Source: Pseudomonadota bacterium (lineage in GTDB: Bacteria > Pseudomonadota > Alphaproteobacteria > Micavibrionales > Micavibrionaceae). Taken from it: a stretch of 64,000 nucleotides of DNA. Positions 17,820-26,458 of the stretch are shown here, piece after piece. The notes beneath the pieces were generated by a model. The model made no database searches. It saw only the letters and a program-made list of their open reading frames with translations, and was not told where the DNA came from. The first letter of the stretch is position 1. Every line of letters begins with the position of its first letter. Location of the stretch: assembly GCA_029558635.1 (NCBI GenBank), contig JAKQEE010000070.1, positions 186,001-250,000 on the forward strand, given 5' to 3'. The position numbers and the translations under genes are program-made.

Positions 17820-18680
17820 TTATGCGGCAATATTTTCGGACCAGACTTCACAGCAGCCTTTGGCGAGCGTACGGACCTTGGCGATATAGCCCTGACGTTC
17901 CAGAACGCTGATGACACCGCGGGAATCCAGCAGGTTAAACGTGTGGGATGCTTTCATGCATTGCTCATACGCGGGCAAGGCCAGTTTTTTATCGAGCAAA
18001 AATTTGCAGGAATTTTCGGCAAAGGTGAATTGTTGGAACAATTGATCGGTGTCGGCAAATTCAAAATTGTAAGCCGACATTTGCTGTTCGTTTTTCAGGA
18101 AGACCTCGCCGTATTTATAACCGTCGTCGTTGTAAGGAAGATCGTAAACGTTATCGATGTCGAGCACATACATGGCGAGGCGTTCCAATCCGTAGGTCAA
18201 TTCCAACGAGACTGGCGCGCAATCCAGACCGCCGACTTGTTGGAAATAAGTGTATTGCGAAATTTCCATCCCGTCGCACCAGACTTCCCAGCCGAGGCCC
18301 CAAGCGCCCAGCGTCGGGCTTTCCCAATCGTCTTCCACGAAGCGCAGATCGTGTTTCATCGGGTCGATGCCGATGGCCAACAGCGAATTCAGATAGAGGT
18401 CTTGTGAATTATCAGGGGACGGTTTCACGATCACCTGAAACTGGTGGTGCATTTGCAGGCGGTTGGGGTTTTCGCCGTAGCGACCGTCGGTTGGGCGGCG
18501 GGAGGGTTGAACGTAGGCGACCTTCCAATCCCGAGGACCCAATGTGCGCAGGGTCGTGGCGGGGTTGAACGTGCCCGCGCCCATTTCCATGTCGTAAGGT
18601 TGCAGGATCAGGCAGCCTTGTTTGGCCCAATAATCCTGCAATGCCAGAATAAGCCCTTGGAAGGATTTGATTTTTTCCAT
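17820..18680 (-). CDS. glyQ: Glycyl-tRNA synthetase alpha subunit
   Basis: 286 residues. This is the class II catalytic chain of heterotetrameric GlyRS, forming glycyl-adenylate and charging tRNA-Gly. Family hallmarks include [17 protein letters not shown] near the N-terminus, [16 protein letters not shown], and [19 protein letters not shown]. The length is normal. It is followed by glyS in a two-gene operon. Confidence 0.97.
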   Translation of the reverse strand: MEKIKSFQGLILALQDYWAKQGCLILQPYDMEMGAGTFNPATTLRTLGPRDWKVAYVQPSRRPTDGRYGENPNRLQMHHQFQVIVKPSPDNSQDLYLNSLLAIGIDPMKHDLRFVEDDWESPTLGAWGLGWEVWCDGMEISQYTYFQQVGGLDCAPVSLELTYGLERLAMYVLDIDNVYDLPYNDDGYKYGEVFLKNEQQMSAYNFEFADTDQLFQQFTFAENSCKFLLDKKLALPAYEQCMKASHTFNLLDSRGVISVLERQGYIAKVRTLAKGCCEVWSENIAA

Positions 18681-18751
18681 CGTCTTTATCGTCCGTTTTC
18701 CCGAGAATATAGGGACTAGACTTAGCCGAACTGGTCTATAAATTCAACTTC

Positions 18752-19420
18752 TTAAACGATTTTTCCGTCAACGATGGTGATTATTCTGTCGCAACGCTTG
18801 GCGAATTCGGGGTCGTGGGTGACGACCACCACCGAACAGCCGTGGACTTTGACCAGATGGGCGAGCATATCCTGAACCACCTGGCTGGAATGGGTATCGA
18901 GATTTCCGGTCGGTTCATCCGCCAGTATCAGGCGCGGGTTGTTGGCCAAAGCGCGGGCCACGGCGACGCGTTGGCGCTGGCCGCCTGACAATTGGCTCGG
19001 AAGCTTATGGGCGTGCTCTTCTAACCCCAGTTCAATCAATCGGGAGAGGGCCTGTTCTCTGATTTCTTTATCAGATAACTTTCCGAGCTTTCGCATCGGG
19101 ATCATAACGTTTTCGAGCGCGGTGAATTCGGGCAGCAGGAAGTGGAACTGGAAGACAAAGCCCATTTGCTCAAGGCGCAGTTCGGCCAGATCGTTCGGGG
19201 ACAGGTCCGAGATATCCCTGCCGTCGAAAAAGATTTTTCCGGATGTCGGCCGATCCAGCAGGCCCAGCAAATACAGCAGTGACGATTTGCCCGACCCCGA
19301 TGGTCCGGTGATGGCCACGTACTCGCCTTCCTTAATTTCGACGTTGGCGTCACTTACCAGTGTTACGGGGATCGCTTCTTCATCCAGTCGGCGGGTCAGG
19401 TGGTCGGTTTTGAGGAGCAT
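18752..19420 (-). CDS. ABC transporter ATPase, LolD/MacB-type
   Basis: 222 residues. Walker A GPSGSGKSS (about 39-47), Q-loop, signature LSGGQRQRVAVARAL (about 143), Walker B LILADEPTGNLD (about 165) and the switch His (VVVTHD) are all present. The N-terminus begins directly with the nucleotide-binding domain and has no permease part, as in LolD and MacB-like ATPases of the MacB/LolD/FtsE group. It starts 3 nt after the stop of the FtsX-type permease gene, so the two are made together. Together with the permease and adaptor it should drive efflux or lipoprotein/peptide release. Its substrate is unknown. Confidence 0.92.
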   Translation of the reverse strand: MLLKTDHLTRRLDEEAIPVTLVSDANVEIKEGEYVAITGPSGSGKSSLLYLLGLLDRPTSGKIFFDGRDISDLSPNDLAELRLEQMGFVFQFHFLLPEFTALENVMIPMRKLGKLSDKEIREQALSRLIELGLEEHAHKLPSQLSGGQRQRVAVARALANNPRLILADEPTGNLDTHSSQVVQDMLAHLVKVHGCSVVVVTHDPEFAKRCDRIITIVDGKIV

Positions 19421-19423
19421 CTC

Positions 19424-20671
19424 TTACAAGCCTCCACGCAGAATATCGACGGGCTGGACGTGCGAGGCTTTGCGCGCTGGCAAGAACGATGCCATGATTG
19501 ATGCCAACATGGCGAAAGCAATCGCAATCGCGAATTGTTGCAAATCCCACGAGGTTGGCATCGAGATTTGTTCGCCCGCGCCCGGGGGGCGGAACTTGAT
19601 TTGCGCCAACCCCTTCATAAAAGCCATCCCCAGCGGTATCCCCGCGAGGTTTCCGGCAATCCCCAACAACACCCCCTGAACCAGAAAAATGATGCGGATA
19701 TCGCGTGACGGGAAGCCCATTGATTTTAAAATCGCGATATCGCGGTGTTTCTCCATAACGACCGTCGAGATCACGTTATAAATCCCCAGCGCGGCGACGA
19801 CCAGCACGGCCGAGACCACCGTGTACATGATCTTGTTACGGATCGCCAAAGTACTCATCAGATCCTCAGACATTTCCTGCCACGATTCCGATTTGTATTT
19901 GACGACTTTTTCGATTTCGCGGGCGCGGATCAGCGCATTGTTCGGATCGTCGAGTTTAATCAAAATCGAGTTGATGCGGTTCGGTCTGTTAAAAAGGGCC
20001 TGCGCACGTTTCAGTGTGATAAAGGCCTGTCGGTTATCGTAACTGCCGCGACCCGTTTTAAAAAGACCAACGATTTTAAACGTCCGAACGCGACCGCCCT
20101 GTGCGGAAACCGATATCGTATCATTGAGGGACAAGGACAATTGTCTGGCCAGCCCGACACCGATCAAAACCCCGTCAGCATTTGAGAAAAGCCGTTCCAG
20201 ACTGCCCTCGACAACATATTGGCGGATGGTCGATACATGATCTATTTCCTCGGGGATCATGCCATTAAACGTGACACCGGTTTCCTGTCCGGCAAAACTA
20301 ATAATGCCTTGGCCTGTCAGAACCGGTGACGCTTGTACATCCGGCAATGTATTCAGATAGGAGAGTGTTTTCTGATACCCCCTGATGCCGCGTGTTTCCG
20401 TTACGGGTTTGACGCCAGAAATCGCCACGGCGCTCTCATCCCCATAAAGCTTTTCAAGCGGCTGGACGCGCGGGTCGCGAAATTCATCCGAGATGGTGAT
20501 ATGCGGAGAATTGTCAATCAGGCGGCGGATAAAATCGTTTTCCGAACCCTGCATGATCGACGAGATCGCGAGGAAAAAGGCAACACCCAAGACAATGCCC
20601 GTCAGCGAGACCAAGCTCTGGCGTTTTCTGGCCAGCAAGTGTTTGAGCGCAATAAAAATCAGGAGGCGCAT
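19424..20671 (-). CDS. FtsX/MacB-type ABC permease
   Basis: 415 residues: an N-terminal transmembrane helix (LVSLTGIVLGVAFFLAI), a large periplasmic domain of about 240 residues, then three C-terminal helices with the FtsX-fold motif (KSMGFPSRDIRIIFLVQGVL). This is the topology of MacB, LolC/E and DevC mechanotransmitting permeases. The adaptor gene upstream points to MacB/DevC-like export rather than LolCE. Its ATG overlaps the adaptor stop as TAATG. Confidence 0.9.
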   Translation of the reverse strand: MRLLIFIALKHLLARKRQSLVSLTGIVLGVAFFLAISSIMQGSENDFIRRLIDNSPHITISDEFRDPRVQPLEKLYGDESAVAISGVKPVTETRGIRGYQKTLSYLNTLPDVQASPVLTGQGIISFAGQETGVTFNGMIPEEIDHVSTIRQYVVEGSLERLFSNADGVLIGVGLARQLSLSLNDTISVSAQGGRVRTFKIVGLFKTGRGSYDNRQAFITLKRAQALFNRPNRINSILIKLDDPNNALIRAREIEKVVKYKSESWQEMSEDLMSTLAIRNKIMYTVVSAVLVVAALGIYNVISTVVMEKHRDIAILKSMGFPSRDIRIIFLVQGVLLGIAGNLAGIPLGMAFMKGLAQIKFRPPGAGEQISMPTSWDLQQFAIAIAFAMLASIMASFLPARKASHVQPVDILRGGL

Positions 20672-21678
20672 TATTTCACCCGTATACGGTCGCCGTCTTT
20701 CAGCGCGGGGTTGAAGGGGCTAACCACCTTATCCCCTTCCCCTATTCCATCCTTGATTTGGGCGGCATCTTTGCCTTCGATGCCCAATGTGACTTTTTGC
20801 AATTTGATCTGGCCGTTTTCGACTTTTTGCACTTCACTTTTTCCACCGATGGTTTTCAAAGGCAAAAGGAGCGCGCTGTCGGTTTCCTCAAAGATAATAT
20901 TGGTTTCGGCGGTCATGCCGATCATCAATGGTGGATCGTTTTCCATGCCGATCCGCACACGGTAAGACCGTGAAACGGAATCTCCCTTGGGCGTGATGGC
21001 AATCACCTTACCCTCGAATGTCTGGTCGGGGAAAGCGTCAGCCTGAATCATAACTTTCTGACCGGTTTTGACGTGGACAATATCCTCTTCATCGACTTCG
21101 GCGCTAATCCTGAGCGGTGCGTTGTCGGAAGAAAGTGTGAACACCGGATCGCCACTGGCGGTGATAACCTCACCCACTTCCCCGTCGCGACGGATAATGG
21201 TGGCGTCCTCGGGAGCGTAGAGCTTCAGATAATCGCGTTGGGCTTCGGCCTGTTTCAGGGCCGCTTGTGCTGTGGCCAGTGCAGCCATGGCCTGATCGTG
21301 CGCTTCGGGAGAGATGAATTTGCGTTTGACAAGTTGGTCTTTGCGGTCGAGTTCTTTTTGTGCGAGGTCCACTTGAGCCTGCAACTGTTCGATGGTTGCG
21401 GCATAATCGGCATCCTCGAACGTCGCCAGCACATCGCCTTTTTTGACTCTTTGCCCTTCATCGGCCTTCAGCTCCGTCAGGCGCGCCGTCATTTTCGGAG
21501 AGAGAGAAATCATCACGGTCGGTTCGACCGTGCCGGTGGCGTAAACGGCATTGATTGCCGGACCACGGTGAAGGGACACGGCTTCGACCGCGCGGGGGAC
21601 GGCCTTGCCATATCCCCACCAGCTTGCGGCTCCCAACAGAGCCACGCCAACAATCATCCATCCGGTTTTTATATTCAT
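20671..21678 (-). CDS. MacA/DevB-like periplasmic adaptor
   Basis: 335 residues counted from the ATG; a TTG two codons upstream is possible. There is an N-terminal membrane anchor (about 7-22), then lipoyl halves, a coiled coil (about 95-145, EQLQAQVDLAQKELDRKDQL) and beta-barrel domains of the membrane-fusion family. It begins an adaptor-permease-ATPase operon, a MacAB/DevBCA-type tripartite pump. No TolC gene accompanies it; the TolC/OprM-like lipoprotein at 13080-14528 could serve as its outer-membrane exit, which is inference. Confidence 0.9.
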   Translation of the reverse strand: MNIKTGWMIVGVALLGAASWWGYGKAVPRAVEAVSLHRGPAINAVYATGTVEPTVMISLSPKMTARLTELKADEGQRVKKGDVLATFEDADYAATIEQLQAQVDLAQKELDRKDQLVKRKFISPEAHDQAMAALATAQAALKQAEAQRDYLKLYAPEDATIIRRDGEVGEVITASGDPVFTLSSDNAPLRISAEVDEEDIVHVKTGQKVMIQADAFPDQTFEGKVIAITPKGDSVSRSYRVRIGMENDPPLMIGMTAETNIIFEETDSALLLPLKTIGGKSEVQKVENGQIKLQKVTLGIEGKDAAQIKDGIGEGDKVVSPFNPALKDGDRIRVK

Positions 21679-21790
21679 CTTCAAAATCTTATCTTTTATT
21701 TCCCCGATATCATAGAACGTATTTCCGGTTTAATATCCCCCGTCCACGACATTTTTTCCGGATATTTGCCTTTTTCCGGCAAGAGTATTA

Positions 21791-21817
21791 GGTTGGCTTT
21801 ATTCCAACCCAAGGAGG
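21791..21817 (+). promoter_or_regulatory. Hairpin and strong ribosome-binding site
   Basis: GGTTGG (21791-21796) and CCAACC (21804-21809) can pair across a 7-nt loop directly before the Shine-Dalgarno AAGGAGG (21811-21817). It may tune or stabilise the message of the small secreted protein. Confidence 0.35.
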
Positions 21818-21822
21818 TTGCT

Positions 21823-22152
21823 ATGCTTCGCTCTCCCCGTATTGCCGCTTTTCTGGTTGCGACGACAACAGGTCTTTTAGGTGCAAATTTTGCTGCGGCC
21901 CATGACCGCGGATGGGATCGTTATGGCCGGCACGATCATGATCGCCACCTGACCCATCCTCCACGGCTGGACCGCGGGATTGATCCGCGCGTACTGATGG
22001 TTCCCCGCGATTATTACGTTCTGCCACCTCCCCCGCCTGTCTATTATCAAGACTACAGGTATTACGGACCGCCGCCGACATACTACGGGCCAACCGCACC
22101 TTTGTGCTTTGAAATCCGCAAAAAAGACTACACGATCCATTATTGTCCTTGA
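21823..22152 (+). CDS. Small secreted Tyr/Pro/His-rich protein
   Basis: 109 residues. The start is the ATG 5 nt after AAGGAGG; the open frame runs further upstream but those codons overlap the adaptor gene. A signal peptide is clear (hydrophobic AAFLVATTTGLLGANFAAA, cleavage near AHD). The mature part is rich in His/Asp/Arg, then has a VLPPPPPVYYQDYRYY-like stretch, and ends with two cysteines (LCFEIRK and HYCP) that could form a disulfide. No family was recognised. A terminator follows at 22182-22211, so it is probably transcribed alone. Likely a periplasmic or surface protein of unknown role. Confidence 0.75.
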   Translation: MLRSPRIAAFLVATTTGLLGANFAAAHDRGWDRYGRHDHDRHLTHPPRLDRGIDPRVLMVPRDYYVLPPPPPVYYQDYRYYGPPPTYYGPTAPLCFEIRKKDYTIHYCP

Positions 22153-22181
22153 TCGCGCTTTTTGGGCTTGCATTTTGCGGG

Positions 22182-22214
22182 GGGGAGATGTACAAAACCT
22201 GTCATCTCCCCTTT
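22182..22214 (+). terminator. Intrinsic terminator after the secreted Tyr/Pro-rich gene
   Basis: GGGGAGATG (22182-22190) pairs with CATCTCCCC (22203-22211), followed by TTT. The hairpin separates the small secreted gene from secE. Confidence 0.75.
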
Positions 22215-22301
22215 ATCGTCAGTATCGTCCAAACGCCCCGCGCGTTACGACCTACTGGCCGGACGAAGCGTTGGGGTTTATAAAGATAAGGATTTTATAT
22301 T

Positions 22302-22499
22302 ATGGCAAAAGTTGCCCCTCTGGAATTTTTGAAGCAGGTCAAGATCGAAGCCAAGAAAGTGATTTGGCCCAACCGTCAGGAAACGGTGTCGAGTACCATT
22401 GCGGTCTTCGTCATGGTGGTTATTGCTTCGGTTTTTCTGTTTTTCGCCGATCAGGTGATGGGGTTTGTCGTCCGCCTTATTCTGGGGCTTGGGAACTAG
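22302..22499 (+). CDS. secE: Preprotein translocase subunit SecE
   Basis: 65 residues: an amphipathic N-terminal helix with the family motif EAKKVIWPNRQE, then one membrane helix (about 31-58). This is the minimal single-span SecE of most bacteria outside the enterics, part of SecYEG. It stands directly before nusG, the common order. No tRNA-Trp or tuf gene precedes it here. Confidence 0.97.
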   Translation: MAKVAPLEFLKQVKIEAKKVIWPNRQETVSSTIAVFVMVVIASVFLFFADQVMGFVVRLILGLGN

Positions 22500-22525
22500 G
22501 TTTTTAAAAGAAAAGGGAAGTGAAA

Positions 22526-23059
22526 ATGGCTGCACGTTGGTATGTTTTGCATGTGTATTCCGGTTTTGAAGGCAAGGTCGCCGAGGCGATCCGCGACAAA
22601 GCCAAGAAACAAGGTCTTGAGGACCGGATCGAGGATATTCTGATCCCGACCGAAGAAGTCGTTGAAATCAAACGCGGTCAGCGCATTAACTCCGAACAGA
22701 AAATCTTCCCGGGCTATGTATTGGCCAAGATGGACCTGTCGGACGATGTCTGGCACATGGTCAAGAACACCCCGAAAGTGACGGGATTCTTGGGCGCGGG
22801 CAATAAACCGTCTCCGGTGAGCGAAAAAGAGGCTGCGCGTCTGATGACCCAGCTTAAAGAGGGCATCGAGAAACCGCGTTCGGCGATCACCTTCGACATC
22901 GGCGAGAAGGTCAAAGTCATGGAAGGGCCGTTTGCCTCGTTCGAGGGTATGGTCGAAGAGATCGACGACGACAAGGGCAAACTCAAAGTATCCGTGTCGA
23001 TCTTTGGTCGTGCGACGCCTGTCGAGCTGGAATACGCTCAGGTCGAAAAAGTCGCGTAA
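22526..23059 (+). CDS. nusG: Transcription termination/antitermination protein NusG
   Basis: 177 residues: an NGN domain (RWYVLHVYSGFEGKVAEAI, about 5-110) and a C-terminal KOW domain (GEKVKVMEGPFASFEGMV, about 125-177). It binds RNA polymerase and couples to Rho or ribosomal S10. A GTG two codons upstream is in frame, but AAGGGA sits about 7 nt before the ATG at 22526, so that start is preferred. Confidence 0.97.
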   Translation: MAARWYVLHVYSGFEGKVAEAIRDKAKKQGLEDRIEDILIPTEEVVEIKRGQRINSEQKIFPGYVLAKMDLSDDVWHMVKNTPKVTGFLGAGNKPSPVSEKEAARLMTQLKEGIEKPRSAITFDIGEKVKVMEGPFASFEGMVEEIDDDKGKLKVSVSIFGRATPVELEYAQVEKVA

Positions 23060-23095
23060 TTTCATCAATTTTTCCTATATTTTGGCCGATTTCCC

Positions 23096-23124
23096 TTGCA
23101 TCAGCAGGGGAAATTCCTTATAAA
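23096..23124 (+). promoter_or_regulatory. Promoter for rplK-rplA
   Basis: TTGCAT (23096-23101), a 17-nt spacer and TATAAA (23119-23124) lie in the 168-bp nusG-rplK gap. The roughly 95-nt leader that would follow contains a short C-rich/G-rich hairpin right after the -10; in many bacteria L1 regulates this operon by binding the leader. Confidence 0.6.
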
Positions 23125-23227
23125 ACCCCCAGTTTGTGGGAGGTTGTCGGTCAAATTCCGCCTTTTTTCGGAGCCAGATCGAGCCGCACCACGCCCCTTC
23201 AACTTTTAACAAAGGAAGGTTTGTATC

Positions 23228-23662
23228 ATGGCCAAGAAGATTAAAGGCTATATCAAGCTGCAGGTTGCCGCAGGTAGCGCTAACCCCTCTCCACCGATTG
23301 GTCCGGCTTTGGGTCAACACGGTGTCAACATCATGGAATTCTGTAAGGGCTTTAACGCCAAAACTGAATCCATGGAAAAAGGAATGCCGATCCCTGTCGT
23401 CATTACCGTTTTCGAAGACCGTTCTTTCACTTTCATTATGAAGACACCTCCGGTGACTTACTTCATCAAGAAAGCTGCGAAGATTCAAAAAGCTTCCCAG
23501 ACTCCTGGCAAAAACGGTTTCGTTGCGAAAATCACCAAGAAACAGGTCGAAGAAATCGCCAACCAGAAAATGCAAGACCTGAACGCGAATGACGTTGCTG
23601 GCGCTATGCTGATGGTTGAAGGTTCTGCCCGTTCCATGGGTATCGAAGTGGTGGAGGGTTAA
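23228..23662 (+). CDS. rplK: 50S ribosomal protein L11
   Basis: 144 residues, normal length. Typical N-terminal ([20 protein letters not shown]) and C-terminal rRNA-binding domains. It forms part of the GTPase-associated centre of the 50S subunit. A Shine-Dalgarno AAGGAAGG precedes the ATG. The gap to rplA is one base. Confidence 0.98.
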   Translation: MAKKIKGYIKLQVAAGSANPSPPIGPALGQHGVNIMEFCKGFNAKTESMEKGMPIPVVITVFEDRSFTFIMKTPPVTYFIKKAAKIQKASQTPGKNGFVAKITKKQVEEIANQKMQDLNANDVAGAMLMVEGSARSMGIEVVEG

Positions 23663-23663
23663 G

Positions 23664-24365
23664 ATGGCGCTTTCCAAGAAAACCAAAAAAGTAAATGCTC
23701 TGGTTGACCGTGCAAAATTCTATACGGTTGAAGATGCTGTTGCGATCCTGATCGAAGCCGCGAAAGAGCGCAAGTTTGCAGAGACCATCGAAATTGCGAT
23801 GAACCTCGGCGTTGATCCGAAACAAAACGACCAAGTCGTTCGTGGCGTGACTGAGCTTCCACACGGAACCGGTGCGACTGTTCGCGTGGCTGTGTTCGCC
23901 AAAGGCCCGAAAGCCGAAGAAGCGAAAAAGGCCGGTGCGGATATCGTTGGTGCTGAAGAGCTCGCTGACGAAGTGGCCAAAGGCGTTATCAATTTCGACC
24001 GCTGTATCGCTACTCCGGACATGATGCCTTTGATGGCGAAACTCGGTAAAGTGCTCGGTCCTCGCGGATTGATGCCGAACCCGAAACTCGGAACCGTTAC
24101 GATGGATGTGGCCAAGGCTGTTGAATCGTCCAAAGGCGGTGCTGTCGAGTTCCGTGCCGAAAAAGCCGGTATCGTTCACGCCCGCGTTGGCAAGGCCACG
24201 TTCAATGCCAAACAACTGGCCGAGAACATCCGCTCGTTCGTGGCTGCTATCAACCGTGCGAAACCTGCGGGAGCCAAAGGCGCTTACATCAAGAAAGTGT
24301 CGTTGTCGTCCACGATGGGTCCGGGTCTCAAGATCGACCTCGCGAACCTCAACGAAGCTGCGTAA
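23664..24365 (+). CDS. rplA: 50S ribosomal protein L1
   Basis: 233 residues from the ATG one base after the rplK stop; the ribosome-binding site GGAGGG lies inside the end of rplK. It carries the L1 signature ([11 protein letters not shown]) and the two-domain sequence pattern. It binds 23S rRNA at the L1 stalk and usually represses its own operon. In most bacteria rplJ-rplL-rpoBC follow; here a strong terminator and trpB follow. Confidence 0.98.
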   Translation: MALSKKTKKVNALVDRAKFYTVEDAVAILIEAAKERKFAETIEIAMNLGVDPKQNDQVVRGVTELPHGTGATVRVAVFAKGPKAEEAKKAGADIVGAEELADEVAKGVINFDRCIATPDMMPLMAKLGKVLGPRGLMPNPKLGTVTMDVAKAVESSKGGAVEFRAEKAGIVHARVGKATFNAKQLAENIRSFVAAINRAKPAGAKGAYIKKVSLSSTMGPGLKIDLANLNEAA

Positions 24366-24387
24366 TCAGTTTCACTCTACAAAATTC

Positions 24388-24416
24388 AAAAGCCCCGCAG
24401 CAATGTGGGGCTTTTT
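24388..24416 (+). terminator. Intrinsic terminator after rplA
   Basis: A 12-bp stem (24388-24399 with 24404-24415, one G-U pair) with a GCAA tetraloop merges into a T run. It ends the ribosomal-protein unit before trpB. Confidence 0.92.
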
Positions 24417-24457
24417 TCGTTGTGGAATCCATGCGCTGATAATGCTACATCAAAGAG

Positions 24458-25657
24458 ATGCAAAAACTGACCAATCAAGACACCGGATTTTTTGGGGAGT
24501 ATGGAGGAACGTACTCGCCCGAGGCGTTGATGCCTATTCTCGAGGAGTTGCGCGTTGCGTTCCGGTCTGCCGAGGCCGACCCCGATTTTATGCGCGGGTT
24601 TTCAGACGTCATGCGTGATTGGGGCGGGCGACCTACTCCGCTTTATCATGCCGAAAATTTGTCCCGCGAATATGGCGCGTCTATTTATTTGAAGCGCGAA
24701 GATCTGATGCATGGTGGGGCGCACAAGACCAATAACGCGGTCGGGCAAGTGTTGCTCGCCAAGCGCATGGGCAAGACGCGGATTATTGCCGAAACGGGCG
24801 CGGGGCAGCATGGTGTGGCCACCGCAATGGCGTGTGCGAAATTTAATATGCCCTGCACGGTTTACATGGGCGCGGTGGATGTCGCGCGGCAAGCACCCAA
24901 TGTCGAGCGGATGAAATTATTGGGTGCGGAAGTTGTTGCGGTCGAGAGCGGTGGAAAGACACTGAAAGATGCGATCAATGACGCCATGCGCGACTGGATT
25001 GCGTCGTGCGATACGACCCATTATGTGATCGGCACGGTTGCGGGGCCGCACCCGTTTCCGACGATGGTGAAATTCTTTCAGGAAATCATTGGCCGTGAGG
25101 CACGCGAGCAATGTCTCTCGCAGATCGGGCGGTTGCCGGATTATGCACTGGCTTGTGTCGGTGGCGGATCGAACGCCATCGGGTTGTTCAGCGGATTTAT
25201 AAATGACTCGTCCGTGAAATTGATCGGTGTCGAGCCTGCGGGTCATGGACTTGAAACAGATAAGCACGGCGCGGTTCTTTGTAAAGGGACGGTTGCCGTT
25301 CTTCACGGCATGAAAACGCTGGGCCTTCAGGATGAAGACGGACAGATTTTTGAAACTCATTCGATTTCTGCGGGGCTTGATTATCCATTGATCGGGCCGG
25401 AACATGCCTATTTGCGCGACTCAGGCCGCGCGTCTTATGTTGCGGTAACAGACGATGATGCGGTACGGGCGTTTCATATTCTTTCAAAACATGAAGGAAT
25501 TATTCCGGCACTTGAGTCTTCGCACGCTATTTCCTATGCGTTAAAACTGGCTCAGGAAAAACCGGGTTCAACCATTCTGGTCAATCTGTCGGGCCGTGGG
25601 GACAAGGACCTTGCTCATGTTCGCTCTTATGTGGAGGAACACAATGTCACGATATAA
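24458..25657 (+). CDS. trpB: Tryptophan synthase beta chain
   Basis: 399 residues. PLP-dependent enzyme making tryptophan from indole and serine. The PLP lysine is in HGGAHKTNN (about 85-93), and the phosphate-binding GGGSNA motif and the gated-tunnel region are present. It is the TrpB1 type that works with TrpA. It overlaps trpA by 14 bp, so translation is coupled. Confidence 0.97.
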   Translation: MQKLTNQDTGFFGEYGGTYSPEALMPILEELRVAFRSAEADPDFMRGFSDVMRDWGGRPTPLYHAENLSREYGASIYLKREDLMHGGAHKTNNAVGQVLLAKRMGKTRIIAETGAGQHGVATAMACAKFNMPCTVYMGAVDVARQAPNVERMKLLGAEVVAVESGGKTLKDAINDAMRDWIASCDTTHYVIGTVAGPHPFPTMVKFFQEIIGREAREQCLSQIGRLPDYALACVGGGSNAIGLFSGFINDSSVKLIGVEPAGHGLETDKHGAVLCKGTVAVLHGMKTLGLQDEDGQIFETHSISAGLDYPLIGPEHAYLRDSGRASYVAVTDDDAVRAFHILSKHEGIIPALESSHAISYALKLAQEKPGSTILVNLSGRGDKDLAHVRSYVEEHNVTI

Positions 25658-26426
25658 ATTTATTTCTGACAAAATCGCGGGCGGCGGTCATATTTATATG
25701 CCTTATGTGTTGCTCGGTTATCCCGATCTTGAAACATCTTTTGCCGTTGCGAAAACATTGATCGAAAGCGGCGTTCACGGTCTTGAAATAGGTTTTCCGT
25801 TTCGTGATCCTGCGGCAGACGGCCCGGTGATTGAAAAGGCCGGAAACATCGCGATTGATAACGGGTTTAAGGTGAATGACGGTTTTGCACTCATTAAAAA
25901 AATCCGTGCGTTGTCGAATGATATTCCGCTCACTCTGATGCTTTATTATAATATGGTGTTGGCGCGTGGCATTGATAAATTCTTTGCCGACTGTAAAGAC
26001 GCAGGGGTTGATGGCGTTCTGATCCCCGATATGCCACCCGAACGCGCGGATACGGTTCTGGATGCTGCCCGTGCCAATGATGTTGATCTTGTTTTTATTG
26101 CCGCGCCCACCACCACTGCGGAACGGATGGATTTGATTGCGTCTGTTGCGGGCGGGTTTATTTATGTGGTTACGCGGATGGGCATTACGGGCACAAGCGA
26201 ACATTATTCCGATAAACTCGCGGCGCTTTTCTCTCTTATCAAATCCAAAACCGACCTTCCGGCGATTGCGGGCTTTGGGGTTTCGACGCCTGAACAGGCG
26301 CAAAAAATGATTGCGGCGGGGGCTGACGGGGTTATCACAGGATCGAAAATCGTTGAAATGACGACCCAAAACCCGGACCTGATTTCTATTCACACCCAAG
26401 ATATGGTCAAAGCGGTTAAAGGCTAG
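25644..26426 (+). CDS. trpA: Tryptophan synthase alpha chain
   Basis: 260 residues from an ATG preceded by GGAGG. TIM-barrel enzyme cleaving indole-3-glycerol phosphate. The catalytic Glu ([17 protein letters not shown]) and Asp ([13 protein letters not shown]) are present. The start lies inside the end of trpB. The trpCF part of the pathway is not in the window. Confidence 0.96.
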   Translation: MSRYKFISDKIAGGGHIYMPYVLLGYPDLETSFAVAKTLIESGVHGLEIGFPFRDPAADGPVIEKAGNIAIDNGFKVNDGFALIKKIRALSNDIPLTLMLYYNMVLARGIDKFFADCKDAGVDGVLIPDMPPERADTVLDAARANDVDLVFIAAPTTTAERMDLIASVAGGFIYVVTRMGITGTSEHYSDKLAALFSLIKSKTDLPAIAGFGVSTPEQAQKMIAAGADGVITGSKIVEMTTQNPDLISIHTQDMVKAVKG

Positions 26427-26452
26427 AAATCCGCCTGTTTTTCGCCTATCTT
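26424..26452 (+). promoter_or_regulatory. Candidate leaderless promoter of mutL
   Basis: TAGAAA (26424-26429), a 17-nt spacer and TATCTT (26447-26452). The mutL ATG begins 6 nt after the -10 hexamer and no Shine-Dalgarno sequence is visible, so transcription would start at or next to the A of ATG. Confidence 0.4.
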
Positions 26453-26458
26453 ACCCCT

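Noticed and set aside
22155..22301. A tRNA-Trp gene before secE, as in many genomes
   Set aside because: No cloverleaf or T-arm motif is present; the interval holds only a terminator and the secE leader.
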